Source: Thalassia testudinum
Lineage: Eukaryota; Streptophyta; Magnoliopsida; Alismatales; Hydrocharitaceae
Length of the DNA stretch: 64,000 bases
NCBI GenBank assembly: GCA_037157565.1
Contig: JAZHRO010000073.1
Location: 90,870,001 to 90,934,000, forward strand
Direction: 5' to 3'
Shown: piece after piece, positions 34,752 through 46,375 of the stretch
Layout: every line of letters starts with the position of its first letter
Numbering within the stretch: position 1 is the first letter of the stretch
The notes under the pieces: model-generated
What the model was told of the DNA's origin: nothing
The model's database searches: none
The model's input: only the letters and a program-made list of their open reading frames with translations
Translations under genes and position numbers: made by a program

Positions 34752-35738
34752 GTTTTCAAACAAGTTTGAGATTCCACAAGCAAGAGGAAATCAAGTTGTA
34801 TGGGTGAAGATATGTCTCCTTTTGTTGCTTGTGTCTAAAAATGAAAAAAGAAACCCTAATCCAATTGGTCCTAGGACAGAAATTTAACTACCAATGAGTT
34901 ACTTTCAAGCTTTCTATACTAAATAGTGGTCCAAACAATTCAAACAACACCACTATTTTGAAGAGAATCAAACAAGGATTCCAGAAAATATTTTTGTAAG
35001 ATTTTACAAATTTGTTTGTTAATTATTTTGAATTTTTACTTGTACTTGTGTCAAAGTCTAGAAATGATACCTGTGGGTATTTTGGACTTTTCGTATTACC
35101 ACCGACCACAGAAAATTTTGATGATTTTATATAATGTGTAAAATTTCACAAGGATTCTAGCAAGCTAAATGTCACAAAAATTTGATGAGTATAAAAATTC
35201 TAAAAATTTACGGACTGTAGCAAAATAGGAAGATTAGAGGGTGTGACCCCTTTGTAGTCCATGAATTTTTAAAAATTAAATACAAATTGAATTGATTTGA
35301 AATTTGGAACAGATGTTCCTAACTTAGTTCGGAATCATTGTATGAAATTTTATGATTTTAAGAGGCCTGTGGTGTTAGGAATTAATTTTTCAATTCTGAG
35401 TAGAAATTTGGACCCGAAAAATAGAACACCAATACTTGAAATGAAGTGGTGTGAATGGGGAAAACAAGCAATCAATAAGTTTTAAAATGCACCACTCCAC
35501 TTAATTAAGTTTTTTAGGGTCCTGAAAGCCAAGTTTAGTATATTTTGGTAGTTTTTTTTTTAGGTTAGGTGTGACAAGTAAGAACCAACCGAATGTTCGC
35601 AGGACAACAAGGAACTTTGAGCTCTCGCTTTCAAATTCCCACTTTCCCGCTGTAGTTCTTGCACACACAAGAGAGAAGAAAGAGAAGGGGATGAGATCCA
35701 CTTCAAGCAAGAGAGAAAAGAATAAGCAAAGTCGTTCC
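34752..35738 (-). other. Leader of element C, PBS side
   Basis: Starts with the right copy of LINE F's TSD (34752-34766). The rest is AT-rich noncoding sequence running, in minus orientation, from the PBS to the LINE insertion point. Small frames (35297-35485, 35501-35809) have no recognisable domain. Confidence 0.55.
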
Positions 35739-35756
35739 TCCCCGGCAACGGTGCCA
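35739..35756 (-). other. Primer-binding site of C, tRNA-Asp type
   Basis: Minus strand TGGCACCGTTGCCGGGGA, one mismatch to the complement of plant tRNA-Asp. It lies five bases from the LTR end at 35762. This fixes the right LTR as the 5' LTR and the element as minus-strand. Confidence 0.85.
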
Positions 35757-35761
35757 AAAAG

Positions 35762-37831
35762 TGATATGGATTTTACACGGTTTGTAAAATACGTCGTTGT
35801 AACGCGCAAAACCGATCAACTCTTAAATTTATAAGCCTAGATAGTGGGGTATCTAGGGTTGTCCATGGAAGCAAGTTTGCAAATATTAAATATCTTGCTT
35901 GGAATATAAATCTCAACTTTCTTTTTGGTCTTTTTTCAATATATCATTTTTATGTTTTTGAAATTAAGGCAACATGCGAAGTTGTTGGCAGGAAAAATTA
36001 CTACACCTACTATGCTAATCTAAGTGACAAAAATTATCCTCCTACGCTCAACCTAGGCGCGTTGAGGCCTAGGTTAATTAGAAAGGAGGAGTGCAACTAT
36101 ACTAAAGATAAAGTAAGGTAATGCAAAAAGAAAGAGTGCAACAAGAAATTAAGGCAACTTCTTTTTTATACTAAAGGAAATTGTCTACTACTAGATGAAT
36201 GCTTCTACAAAAAAAGCAAATTGAAAACAAAATAAAGACAAATCCTTTAGATGATGATGGTGATGAAGAGGATGAAGCTCTTCTTGCTCCAAGCCTGGTA
36301 GCTCCCGGGCTTGAAAAGAAGATCTTCAGCTCCTTCCTTCTATAGCTCTGCCAAGGTGATGTCCTCCAAAGCAAGCCCTAAGGGGGTGTGCCCTAAGCTT
36401 TTCTCCAAGGGTGGAAGTCCACCCTAGGTCCTTCTCCTTTTCCTGGCCATCCTCCTTGAAGTAGAAAAGTCCTCCTCCTTGGCGTGGCCCAAATTGAAGA
36501 GAGTGGGGAGAAGAAGGCACCAAAGGGGCTAGTGATGTGCCCCCTTAATCTTCTTCTCTACTCCTCCTTAGCCGTAGGTATAGGTGGATGTAGGTGGAAT
36601 AATGCACTAATGGAGGATGGGAATTATGTGGTGGTAGGGTAGGGTATTTATAGGATGGGAAGGGGGGTGGTTATGGTTTTTTTGGAGGGAAATGAAGGGG
36701 TGCTTGGATATTTTTGGAGGGAAAGATGGGAGGGAAATGAAGAGGTGCCTTGGTTTTCCCTCAAAAAATACCTTCTAGAAGGCAGTTTTGGAGGGAAAAA
36801 ATGGAGGGTGGAGATGGGTTTTGATGGTGGATGTAGGGTGGTGATGGAAGGGATAGTTGGCACCAAAATAAAGTAGGAGTAGGTGGTCTTTTTGTTCGAG
36901 CTTAGGTAGTAGGGTAGTAGGTTTTGGTGCCATGGAGGTGGACTAGCTAAGTTAAGCAGCTTAGCTAGCTTAGCTAGTAGGGAGTAGAGTTGGAGGCATT
37001 TGGAGCTTGGGTTTTAAGGGAGAAGAGCTGGAGGTAGTCATCTTGAGCTGCAGTAGAACTGGTGGCTACTGAAGAGAGCTGCAAGGAGCTACCTTAGCTG
37101 GCTTGGCTTGCTAGTTCTTTACTAGCTACTAAGACAAGCTAAAGCAAGCTGGCTTCTGCTGAAAGGAGCTAAGGTGAGCTGGGTTTAATGCTCCCGGGGA
37201 GGAACAAGCTGGGTGAGGCAGCTAAGGTAGCTTAGCTCAACTGAGTTGAGCTAAGCTGAGTCCCCAAGAGCTGGACTTGAGCTTCCTAAGCTGGAATGAA
37301 GTCATCTTTAGCTGGTCGGAGTTGAGTGGAGCTAGATGTAGTTGGACCTGAGTTGGGATGAACCCCAGTCAACTCAGCTGAGCTAGCTAGAGCTCCCTGT
37401 GGACTAATGGGAGATGAGATGAGCTAGACTCGGCTAAGTTGAGCTGGATCTTAGCTGACCTGAGCTAGGGTGAGCTAAGATGAGCTCTCTTGAGCTGCCA
37501 TTCAGTTGAGATGAGCTGAATGGAGCTAAAATGAGTTAACCCTAGTTCAAGTGAGTTGGAATCCAGCTATGGTGAGCTGGATTAAGCTGAGTTCTAGTTA
37601 GTTTGAGCTTCTTCTTCACCAGTTGCCTTCCTGAGTGCTAGGGTTTTGGAGTTCTGACAATCTGCATATCCCTAACACTCACAAAAACACACTAAAAAGA
37701 TAACAAAAAGTGCAATGCATGCCTAAACTAATTGATGCCTAAATGCAGCCCAAAAACCCATTTGCTGAGCAAAATCCTAAGAGCTAAGTTTGTTTTAATG
37801 CATAAAAATGATGATAAAATGGCATTTATCA
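35762..37831 (-). repeat. 5' LTR of element C
   Basis: Matches 16153-18208 over its full length with scattered differences. Plus strand begins TGATATGGATTTTAC and ends GGCATTTATCA. Minus TATA box CTATAAATA at 36645-36653, AGCT-rich tract at 36948-37615. Confidence 0.85.
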
Positions 37832-38307
37832 GTGTTGCCTCATTCCCGTTCCTTCTACTTCGACCTCCTTCTTCCTGCTCCTTTCCTCATCTTCCAGGCA
37901 TTATCTCGTTCGGCTCGTCCTCCAAGCGATCATTAAGGAGGATAACTTCTCTCTCCCATTCCTTTTTCCTGCTTTCTAGAGTAGAATTTTCCTGCTTTCT
38001 AGTTGCAATAGTTTTGCTGCTTTCTAGTGTAATTTCTCTCTTTCTTAGATGTACAAACATTTTGCAACTTCAAGTGGATGTTTTCTCTCTCTCTCTTATT
38101 GTTTATATTGATTCCTTTCATTATAATTACTCCACTCTTTAAACAAACACACAAAAAAATATAATTGCGAATTTTGATCGACGTAGCCTCCTTAAGTTCG
38201 ACCCGGGATTTCTTTTCTGGTATAAATTTTTTTTTTGAACCTGACTTCTCGCGATTCAAACTACAATGACAGGTTTTCAAAACGAACTTCGATAGCGTAG
38301 TCCTCCA
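37832..38307 (+). repeat. 3' LTR of B2, second part
   Basis: Begins with C's right TSD (GTGTT) and continues the U5 interrupted at 16152. It shows the same succession as B's 5' LTR: pyrimidine-rich GCCTCATTCCCGTTCC, TTTCTAGTGTAATTTCTCTC, a (CT)n run near 38085-38096 and a tail near 38290 (GATAGCGTAGTCCTCCA) related to 11411-11428. The right end is estimated from that tail. Confidence 0.6.
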
Positions 38308-39239
38308 ACGTTCAACAGGGGACTTTAAGCCTAAGCATCTACACACTTTGTTTTTTTGCACTGACTCACTTTTTGGTGGTTTCTTCGAAAATTGGGTAGC
38401 TAATGAACTATCTAGGGTGGTATGGTTGGAAAGTTGTCGGTGGTAACAGCTCATTGGCCGATTGTCCAGAGCCCAGTCACAAGACCATTTTCACTGTACT
38501 GCCTTTAAGTAAATCTTAGATCAGGGAAGCCACCTACTTAAAAAAAAATAAAAAGAAAATGAAAGAAAAATTAGAAAAAGGAGAAAAAATAAAAAATAAG
38601 CAAAACCACACTTCACTACATGAGTATGGCTGGCAAGTTGCCATGGGTAACAACCCATTGGCTAGTTGTCCAGAACCCAGCTCACAAAAAATGCACAATA
38701 ATTCCCAAAACACTTAGGGAAGAAGCGGGGAAGTAGAATAAATCGAAGAGATATACATTGGATTCACCCTTATGTTTACCCCATAAATAAAAGTAGGGAG
38801 AAAGCTGCCAGTCGAAAAGATAAACATTTAGGCAAGGTCACCTAGGGTCGTAGAAACCCGAAGTCTGTTTTAACGGCTACCTAGTGAGTCTTTCACTATT
38901 TTCACAAGATGCTTATCACTTAGAGTCCTTTTCGAGTCTTAGGTGGGTCGGGTAGTCGTAAAAAGTTATCCTAGAACTCTCAAACTCCAAAAGTACAAAA
39001 AAATTAGAAAAGAAGAAAAAAAAATGTATCTTCCCTTTTCAAATAAGGCAAGGACTTGGGCAGTTTGCATTCTAGTAGGCAGTAGGGTACTGTTGAGTTT
39101 TCTTTGTTTAGGACCTTAGTTGAAATTTTCTATTGTTAATAAATGAGTTAGGCCTAAGCAATCTAATCCTAAGTTTGATTTTGTACATAGCATGCAGTTT
39201 AATTTTGCTAGGGACTAGCAAAAGATTGGCATGGGGGTA
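38308..39239 (+). other. Remaining 3' noncoding region of element B
   Basis: Follows B2 and ends at the PPT GGGACTAGCAAAAGATTGG, CATGGGGG (39211-39239), next to B's 3' LTR. It holds a two-copy direct repeat about 210 bp apart: near 38425-38475 (GGTAACAGCTCATTGGCC, TTGTCCAGAGCCCAG) and near 38640-38685 (GGTAACAACCCATTGGC, TTGTCCAGAACCCAG). No gene. Confidence 0.6.
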
Positions 39240-39246
39240 TGATATA
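39240..39246 (+). repeat. First 7 bp of B's 3' LTR, cut off by element D
   Basis: TGATATA right after B's PPT. The last five bases, ATATA, are D's left TSD; the right copy is 49071-49075, and the LTR continues at 49076 (GATATATTTAATTAG). This matches the start of B's 5' LTR, TGATATAGACAC. Confidence 0.75.
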
Positions 39247-41412
39247 TGATGAGAGCCTCATCATGAGCCATAACTAGCTCATTTTGACATAATAAAGAGA
39301 ATAAAAGCTCCTACATAACCTAGTAGAAGGCCTAAATGAAGGAATAAGTATTCTGGGAAGAAAACATGAGATAAAGGTTAAAACTGTAATTTTACCATTG
39401 CAGTACATAAATGGGATTTCTCAGAGACAAAACATAGGTCAAATGGTCTAAATGAAATAAAAAGTGAGTTGAATCAATCAAAAATGGGTTCATGTGCAAT
39501 CTAGGAATTAAACGACATTTGGTAACCCTAAAACAGACCCGCTTAAAGCAACATGGTTTCGGTCAGGATAAAAATCAAGTAAACCCTCTAAAAATCATGG
39601 AAAAATATCCTCTAGGTTTTATAACATTGAAATTGTCCTTTGGAACATAGTTTGACCTAGATTAGGGTCCTATATCATTAATTGACCTAATTTGGGTTTT
39701 TACGTAAAATGTCTAGTTAAATGGGGTCAAACCTAAAATCCAACTTCACCATTCGATTCCTTAGGTCCAAATTAGGTTTGTACCAAAATTTGGACCTAAG
39801 GGAAGGTCATCTTGACCTACTTTGCAATTTAGTACACCTAAATCACATTTTGGTCCCTAACTTTTAAAAATCATCACAGAGAGCCCCCTAACTTCCTCGC
39901 CAACCTTGTAATCAGGTCCTTCCACCATTATTGGGGCAGAATCCTTCTCCAGCAAGGATTAGAGAGGGAATACTCTCAGATTCCTCAGAGATCCCCTCCC
40001 AGAAATGGAAGGGAGATTCTCTGAGGAATTCCCTTCCATCTGAGGCCAGTCATGATCCCTGATTTGATCCCAATCTCTCGTGCGAACGCACGAGGGATTG
40101 AGGTATCCACCCACTTTCCTTCTCCTATGAGCCGTCGGAGACGGATACGTGCCCTCCAAGCTTTGAACACACGGCCCAATGCCTATAAAAGAACCCCCAA
40201 ACCCAGCCGCTCATTTTCAGCTCGACCTGGTCGGGGTTTCACCTCAGATTCGTCTCTTCCTTCTCGGCCAGGGTACCCAGCGAGCTCCAGCGAGCCCCCC
40301 TTCCCTTCCTCTTCGCTCTGCCACAAAACCAGTGGCAGAGACTTCTTCCTGATTCTCCTCCGCATCGCGCAATACCCGCGCACGCTGCCTCAGAGCCTTC
40401 GTGGCCGCCGTCCTCCCCCACTGGGCATCTTCTTCTCCGGCGACAGCAGGTACAGTCGTCCGCCTCTCCGCCCCCTTCGTCCCTACAATTAGGTTAGAAC
40501 TACTCCACAACTTCCCCTCTTTCTTTTCCCCATTCTATTTCACTTGATTGCCCCTCGACCGCTGCCGTCCACCGTCACCTTCCTCATCTCCGGCCACCCT
40601 TCGGTGAGGCGCCCCCGTCGCTCTGCCGCCCCACACGCCTCGTCGGCCGTCGCAAAAGTTCAGCCTCACCACACTGAACACACTCCACCCCTCCACTGCC
40701 ACGCTACACCCCCACAACGCACCCCCGAACACACCCATCCACCCGGCCACAGGGCGACCTAGGCACGCATGCCTAGGCCACCCCACGACCTGCCACCTTG
40801 CCCTTCACCTTCGTCGTGACAAGGCGAAGGTCCCCCGGTGATCTGATTAGGCCGAGAGGCTCGTTTCATGTCTGAAGTTCTCAAGGCCCTGCCGCCATTG
40901 ACGGCGACTTGAAGAAGTTCCAAGCTCGCTCCAGGCTTCAGGATCGCAAAGCTTCAGGTGCAGCTCACTCAGGGAAGCACTGCGAAGCTATCTGACCAAG
41001 CAAGAGACGTTGCGACGTCCGCAACTGTGGCAATTGCAGGAAGGATTTCTGCGGGCATGCGCGCGAGAAGGCAGCAACCAATAGTTCCACATCAGTAACT
41101 TACAAAGCACTGGCATGCTTTATATTGTTTTTATGATATCGTTTTATCGCCTCCAGTCACACTTGGGGTGAGGTCCCTCACCTACTTCACGGCGCCTCAT
41201 CTGCGATTTCACCACGCGGATCAGGTACGATCCGACCTGACCCCGAGCACACCTCGCGCATCACCCACACATCGGTGCGCCTGGTCACGGGCATGCGATC
41301 CGACCCGTTAACCCGACTCTGGGAGAGCTTGCTGAGGGTGGTTCTCAGAGAGAGAGGGACGTGTGGGTGTGGGTAGAGGGGTTAGGTTTTGTTGTACCTT
41401 GCTGTGGTTGTG

Positions 41413-41690
41413 CAGGGAAGGAAGGAGTGAAGGAAACACTTAGCCGCTGCTAGCAAAGGGAAGCAGAGAAGGAAGTAGAAGGAAAAAGTGAAGAAGGAAG
41501 GAAGCTAGTGAAAAGAGCAGAAAGAGGTGAAGGAAAAAGAGAAGAAGTATAGCAGAGCCAAGGAAGAAGAAGCCTTCGCTGAAGAAAGAAGAGAGGCAAA
41601 GACAGAAACCAAGGAAGAAGAAGAAGAAGGCAGAAGAGAGACTGCAGAGAAAGAAGAAGAAGAATAATCAAAGAAGGAAAATACTTTTAA
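41413..41690. repeat. Purine-rich (GGAAGAA-type) tract in D's LTR
   Basis: About 280 bp with the plus strand mostly A and G (GGAAGGAAGGAG, GAAGAAGAAGAAGAAGG). Repeated in the 3' LTR at about 48548-48810 with small indels. Transcribed, as it lies downstream of the TATA box. Confidence 0.7.
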
Positions 41691-41716
41691 GACGTCTGAT
41701 CTTGTGATCAGACGTC
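41691..41716. promoter_or_regulatory. Perfect inverted repeat GACGTCTGATC / GATCAGACGTC in D's LTR
   Basis: Two exact 11-bp arms around a TTGT loop. Present unchanged in the 3' LTR at 48812-48837. Same AGACGTCT core as in E, H and the copia LTR. Inside the transcript it would form a strong hairpin, as DNA it offers two ACGT-core sites. Role not known. Confidence 0.65.
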
Positions 41717-41952
41717 CAATTTTATTCTTTTGCCTGGATTACTTTTTAAATGCATTTGAATTAAACTTTTGAGTAAATTAGAGTGTTCAATTATATTTGA
41801 GATTAGTAGTAAATTCCGATTGCTCCCTGTGTTCGACCTCGGATACTCCGGTTTTCGAGTAATAAAAACTTTTATTTGTTGACGACGCGTGATCACCTAT
41901 ACTACGACATAATAATTGTTAAAACACGATAGAGTCAATCACGTCAACATTT

Positions 41953-41970
41953 TGGCACCGTTGCCGAGGA
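41953..41970 (+). other. Primer-binding site of D, tRNA-Asp type
   Basis: TGGCACCGTTGCCGAGGA, two mismatches to the complement of plant tRNA-Asp, three bases after the LTR. Confidence 0.8.
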
Positions 41971-43149
41971 GCAACGCGCAATTTATCACTAGTCTCTACA
42001 TTCTTTTTATCATATTGAACACTAACTTGCCCTACTTTGCTTTGTTTTGATCTTGCAGGTATTTCACGAGAAAATTTCTCCCGCAAGTCAACCACTCCAG
42101 GGTAGGTAATTTCTTTTCTTCCTTAAGCCATTCCCTAAATCCTAAAAAGACAAAAGGAAGAAAATCAATTTAGGAACCAATTGCCTTCTTTATATAGTAA
42201 TCACCATCTTTAAGGCAAACGTTTCCTAATTTTACGAAAATTTTTTCAAATGTTCTTGAAGTTGGAGCAATTTTTTAGATTCTATCCCACAAATTCAGGT
42301 GCCTAATAGAAATAACGCTTAATCTCTATGAACAACACACTTCTTGCTTTCAAGTCCAAAGAGAATTTTTGTGAAAAAGAAAAAAGGATTGGAAATAGAA
42401 CCAAATTAGGGTTTCTACAGTAGGATCTTGGAGTGTTAGTCACACATGCATGCATAAAAGGAAATAAACCTTCCCGCATCAGTGTGTCACCCAAGACCTT
42501 GATTGAAGAGATCTAAACAAGACAAACCCTAAAGAAAAAGAAGCTCTAAAATCACTTGAATTTTAAAATTTTTGGACCTAATAACCTGGGAGTCAAATCA
42601 GGGTGATCTCAAGGCTCCAAACCTAGAATCATTCTGCCATCTATAGGACAGGTTAGGTGAAATTAACCCCTTGGGTCAACCAAACTCTAAATTAGGTCAC
42701 AACATCAAAACATCTAAAGTTCAAGTGAGAACCCTAAAGCACCTTTGAAATAAAAGTGGTAGACTTAAGAGGTCAAGGTCCCCTTTCTGGTCTACCTGGA
42801 ATCTCAGTGACAAGAGAGGTCGGGTGGGGGAAACCCTGTAACCCGTGGGGATGCTCTACCGTGTAGGGGTCTTTGTGGGTCTCTCCCTCTCTGGCTGCCC
42901 AGGTAATTCTCAGGTGGATGACTTTCTGATCCAGGGGTACCATCCGCCCCGAACCTCCATAGTCATCCAAACTTCTTTGGGTGTCTTGATTGGGTCAAAA
43001 ACATCTCCAGTCCCTCATCTTTTCTCTTTAGAGCACACATACACATTTTCAGTGGGACTCGTTATTCAGATCTGATCGCTTCTTAACTTGATTCTACATC
43101 TTGATTCAAACTCTGATTCTACATCTGGATTCCACCACCTGATCCAAAT
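41971..43149 (+). other. Leader region of D
   Basis: Roughly 1.2 kb, no credible gene. Frames at 42303-42494, 42773-42970 and 42845-43075 overlap on opposite strands and carry no motif. Confidence 0.5.
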
Positions 43150-44339
43150 ATGCAGCCAAACCACTTAGGACCACCATTCAAGAAACCTGAATATCAGAGA
43201 TCCATGAGAGATAAAATGATTGAGGATGCCATGAAATTCTATGAAAATGAAGAAACCTCAACACCAGTAGGAAACATTCAGGTTGATGTCCCAACAACCA
43301 CAAACTTTATCATAACTTGTGCCCAAGTACTATTAGCAGAAGCCACAAAAGGATCAACCCGTGACTTGATCATTACTGCATACATTGAGATAGAAAAACT
43401 GCACAATATTGAATACCTTCAATGTATGACAAATCCTCGACTTTGGAAGCAACACCAAGATAGTCTTGAAAAACAGGAAGAGATAATGAGATTAGTAAAA
43501 CAAGTTATTGACCAGAAGTACCCGTATATACCACAAACAAAGGATGAACCATCTTGGGACAACATCGAGGATCAATCTGATCTCGGGTTCGAGGCACAAA
43601 ATGGTTGTGGATTCCCAACCCAGATGGAGTATAATGTGCCCGATATTGAAGAAGGTTGGGAAGCTCCAAATGCAGGAAAATACCATGATGAGCCCATTCT
43701 AGAAATCCAAAACTCCTGCAAGTATGAGAGTAGAACTGAACCTCTCGAGGGTGTAAATTCCGTCCCTTATTCTGATAAGGTGACCCTCGAAGGTTATTCA
43801 AACCTAGATTCTAGTAATTCAACCCACATCCGAAACCTAGAATCTAGATCTGAAACCTATTTTGAAGATTTCAATGTCCCATATGAATAAGATCAATCTT
43901 TTAATGAAGAATATGATTTTGGGCCTTTATTTGATGAATATCCCTCGCCAACATCCTCAGAGCAATGAATCAATTTTTGAAAGTCATGCCAATCTATGAC
44001 ACAGAAACCGAGGAGTTGGACGAGTGGGGTTTCAATTGGGTCTACCCTACTAGCTTAGAACCTGAGCCTCTACCAGATAAGGATACCTTTTTAAGCTCAG
44101 AATTAACATTTAGGCTAGACCCCAGTCAGGCTGTTGAGTATACAACATATGATTTATTCTATGGTGGAACTCACGATTTGGAATCTCATTCAAATTTTGA
44201 TTTTCGCAAACTCTCTGACAATTTCGAATCTGACCATAACATCAGAGAAAATTTGCTTCCTGATTATAACAAGCCAATTTTCTTTGAATCCACCTACTCC
44301 ACATATACAGAACCAATCAAAACTCGTTCTCTACCCTGA
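43150..44339 (+). pseudogene. Orphan acidic ORF of non-autonomous element D, broken
   Basis: Not recognised. ATG at 43150 opens 246 codons to a TAA at 43888. The frame continues 26 codons to a TGA, and a shifted frame carries on from 43965 to 44339, with more remnants to about 44540. The first 120 residues are the most structured, with helical stretches such as DLIITAYIEIEKLHNIEYL and EKQEEIMRLVKQVI. The remainder is acidic, Tyr/Pro/Ser-rich and probably disordered. No gag knuckle, protease, RT or integrase motif. TYDLFYGG near the end resembles TYDIFY of B2's ORF. It lies between leader and the GGGAGGCAACC block, in the place of A's gag-pol. Confidence 0.55.
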
Positions 44340-46375
44340 CCCGCAACTGGACTCAATTTATATTCTGATTCACCTCTCACTGAGTCGTTTGCAGATGATT
44401 CAACTCCATATCTATATTGGGTATCGAGCATTGATCAGACCGAAAAACAGGAGCCAACATTCTTTGATCACCCCTGTAGGGATTCCACACCTTACATTGA
44501 TTAGTTTTCGGAACCCTACTCTGACCAGGCTGATTAGACTCAGCCTAAACCTGAGTTTCCACTTCCATACCCATTTGAATCACATTGCTTATGGTGGGTT
44601 CCGCATCTGTTGATCTACATTTATCAACCCACCAGACTTATTGGGTTTGGTCTGCATCATCAGCCTACTGATCTTAACAAGCACCTGGTTGGACCAACCA
44701 GGCTCTTAATCAAGGTGCTTGTGTTACAAAATTCTGCTGATTTGACCACTCCCTCTCCACCCCATTTTCAACTTGGCTAAAGGCATTAAATTTAGTGCTT
44801 AACGGGAGGCAACCCGTCATCTTAAAAATAGAGACTCGTCTGATTATCCGTCCGTACTCCACGTCCATTGCACCTTGAGTTCAGCCTTAGACAGTTGATC
44901 CCACCTCTGGTACACGTACCAGAGCCTGAAATCATTCGCATCAGTCATTCCCGACCCATTCACCCACCCGATGTATCCTGTTCTAAGTCCCTGACCTCAA
45001 CACTATTTCACACCCTCCGTTTACGATGAGGACATTGCAAAACTTAGGCATGGGAGGGTGATAAAGTGCATACATACAGAACCAAGAAAAACTCAAGAGT
45101 CTCACACACAAAAATTTTTGCATATGTCAAAAACACAAAAAAATTGAAAAATTATGAAAAAGAACAAAAAATGGGGGAGGGAGGAAATTTTGTGAGCCAC
45201 ATAAACATAAGGAGGAGAGAAAGAGCAAAAATGAAAAAAAGGAGCACAAAATGAGAAAGAAAAAGAAATAGTCATTGGTGAAAGATTAAGGAATTAACTG
45301 AAGTTGTACACCAGATCAAGAAAAGAAATAAATGAAAAGTGCTAAGGAGACATAACAAGAGATTATCGGGAATGCTGATCTTAGGCCTCTTGGGCTAGAT
45401 TCTTTAGCTTAAAATTCACGTATCTACTAAAATCTGGATAATCCTCGAGAGGTTGGGGAAAATGCGAAGCTTAAGTATTATGTCTAAGGCTTAGGAAGTA
45501 TTCGGCCTCGTTAACTGACCTTCGATTTGCGGGATTCGGTAACCTAAGCACCCCAAATTCACACACAATCTAGTTTAGTGCGCCTAAATATCAAAATCAC
45601 GCAAAAGCGTTTAATGTTCTGAAAAGGTAACCTAGATTAGGAGTGGCCAATCAACACAAGTTGATTTGGACGAGTTCCCAGCGCGGAAAGGCGGGAAATT
45701 CCCCTCGAAGATGCGTAACAACACATCATCTCCTCGGTGCTTGTCTCTTAGGACATTTAAATATCCTACTGGGGGCATGTAAGCACTCTGCTGGTTTAGA
45801 TACCATGGGCAGCATTATCACGAAATGTCGATCGCTAGGGTCTGAATTTGGCCACGGAATGCCATGGGCGAGATTATCTCGAAATCTTGAAAGCCAGGGT
45901 TCTGGGGGTTGCCATGGGCGGGATTATCTCGAAATCTCAAAAGCCAGGGACCCTTGAGGATTGATGATGGGGACGAGGAATCTGATACAGACCGTGTTGA
46001 GAAGCTAATCCGAAGCTAGAAATAAAAGGAAAAGAGAGAGAAAAGTTCTCCAAACAAATAAATCCTCTATCTCTCTTACAAAAACGCACTGCAAACTGAA
46101 CTTAGGCTAAGAATGTCTCAAGCACGGGTGTTTTAATCGCGGAGTCCAACAAACCCTAGGTTAGTTTCTGTGGGCCCTAGAAACCTTTGCAGAGGACTGA
46201 GGCTAAAGCGGAACAGGTCTGGATTTTGGTTGGTACTTGAATACCTCTAGGCCTATTGTCGTCATTCCTACCTAATCATAAAAGAAAAAGAAAAGCACTT
46301 ACACTCAGGGTCTAGAACAAAAGTTAAAACCTTGAAATTTTGCTAAGGGACTAGCAAAAGCTAGGCATGGGGGTA
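44340..46375 (+). other. 3' noncoding block of D
   Basis: ORF remnants to about 44540, then the conserved block GGCATTAAATTTAGTGCTTA followed by ACGGGAGGCAACCCGT (44778-44817), a stretch shared with A (GTACACGTACCAGAGCCTGA), an internal PPT-like tract at about 45027-45058 (ATGAGGACATTGC...TTAGGCATGGGAGGG), an A-rich stretch 45080-45270, the shared GCTTGTCTCTTAGGACAT / CCTACTGGGGGCATGTAAGC (45739-45784), a three-unit repeat starting near 45803, 45862 and 45912 (CCATGGGCGGGATTATCTCG, AAAGCCAGGG), and the PPT before the LTR. No intact gene. Confidence 0.7.

Larger units (their letters stand above)
16153..37831 (-). mobile_element. Element C: Ty3/gypsy-type element, minus strand, gag/protease only
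   Basis: Two LTRs in minus orientation (16153-18208 and 35762-37831, each about 2.06 kb and very similar), a tRNA-Asp-type PBS at 35739-35756 next to the right (5') LTR, and a PPT at 18209-18225 next to the left (3') LTR. TSD GTGCT (16148-16152) versus GTGTT (37832-37836), one mismatch. The internal region holds a gag/protease-like frame but no RT, RNase H or integrase, so it is non-autonomous or heavily deleted. It was later hit by E and by LINE F. Confidence 0.8.
39247..41949 (+). repeat. 5' LTR of element D
   Basis: Starts TGATGAGAGCCTCATCATGA (itself an inverted repeat: TGATGAG...CTCATCA) and ends ACGTCAACA. TATA box TATAAAA at 40184-40190. U5 holds a purine-rich tract (41413-41690) and a 26-bp inverted repeat (41691-41716). 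GC-rich frames at 40052-40762 recur in the 3' LTR but lack domain features and are treated as noncoding. Confidence 0.9.

Noticed and set aside
40052..40492. 146-codon frame in D's 5' LTR
   Set aside because: The matching frame in the 3' LTR is not maintained at full length, there is no domain, and it starts upstream of the TATA box.
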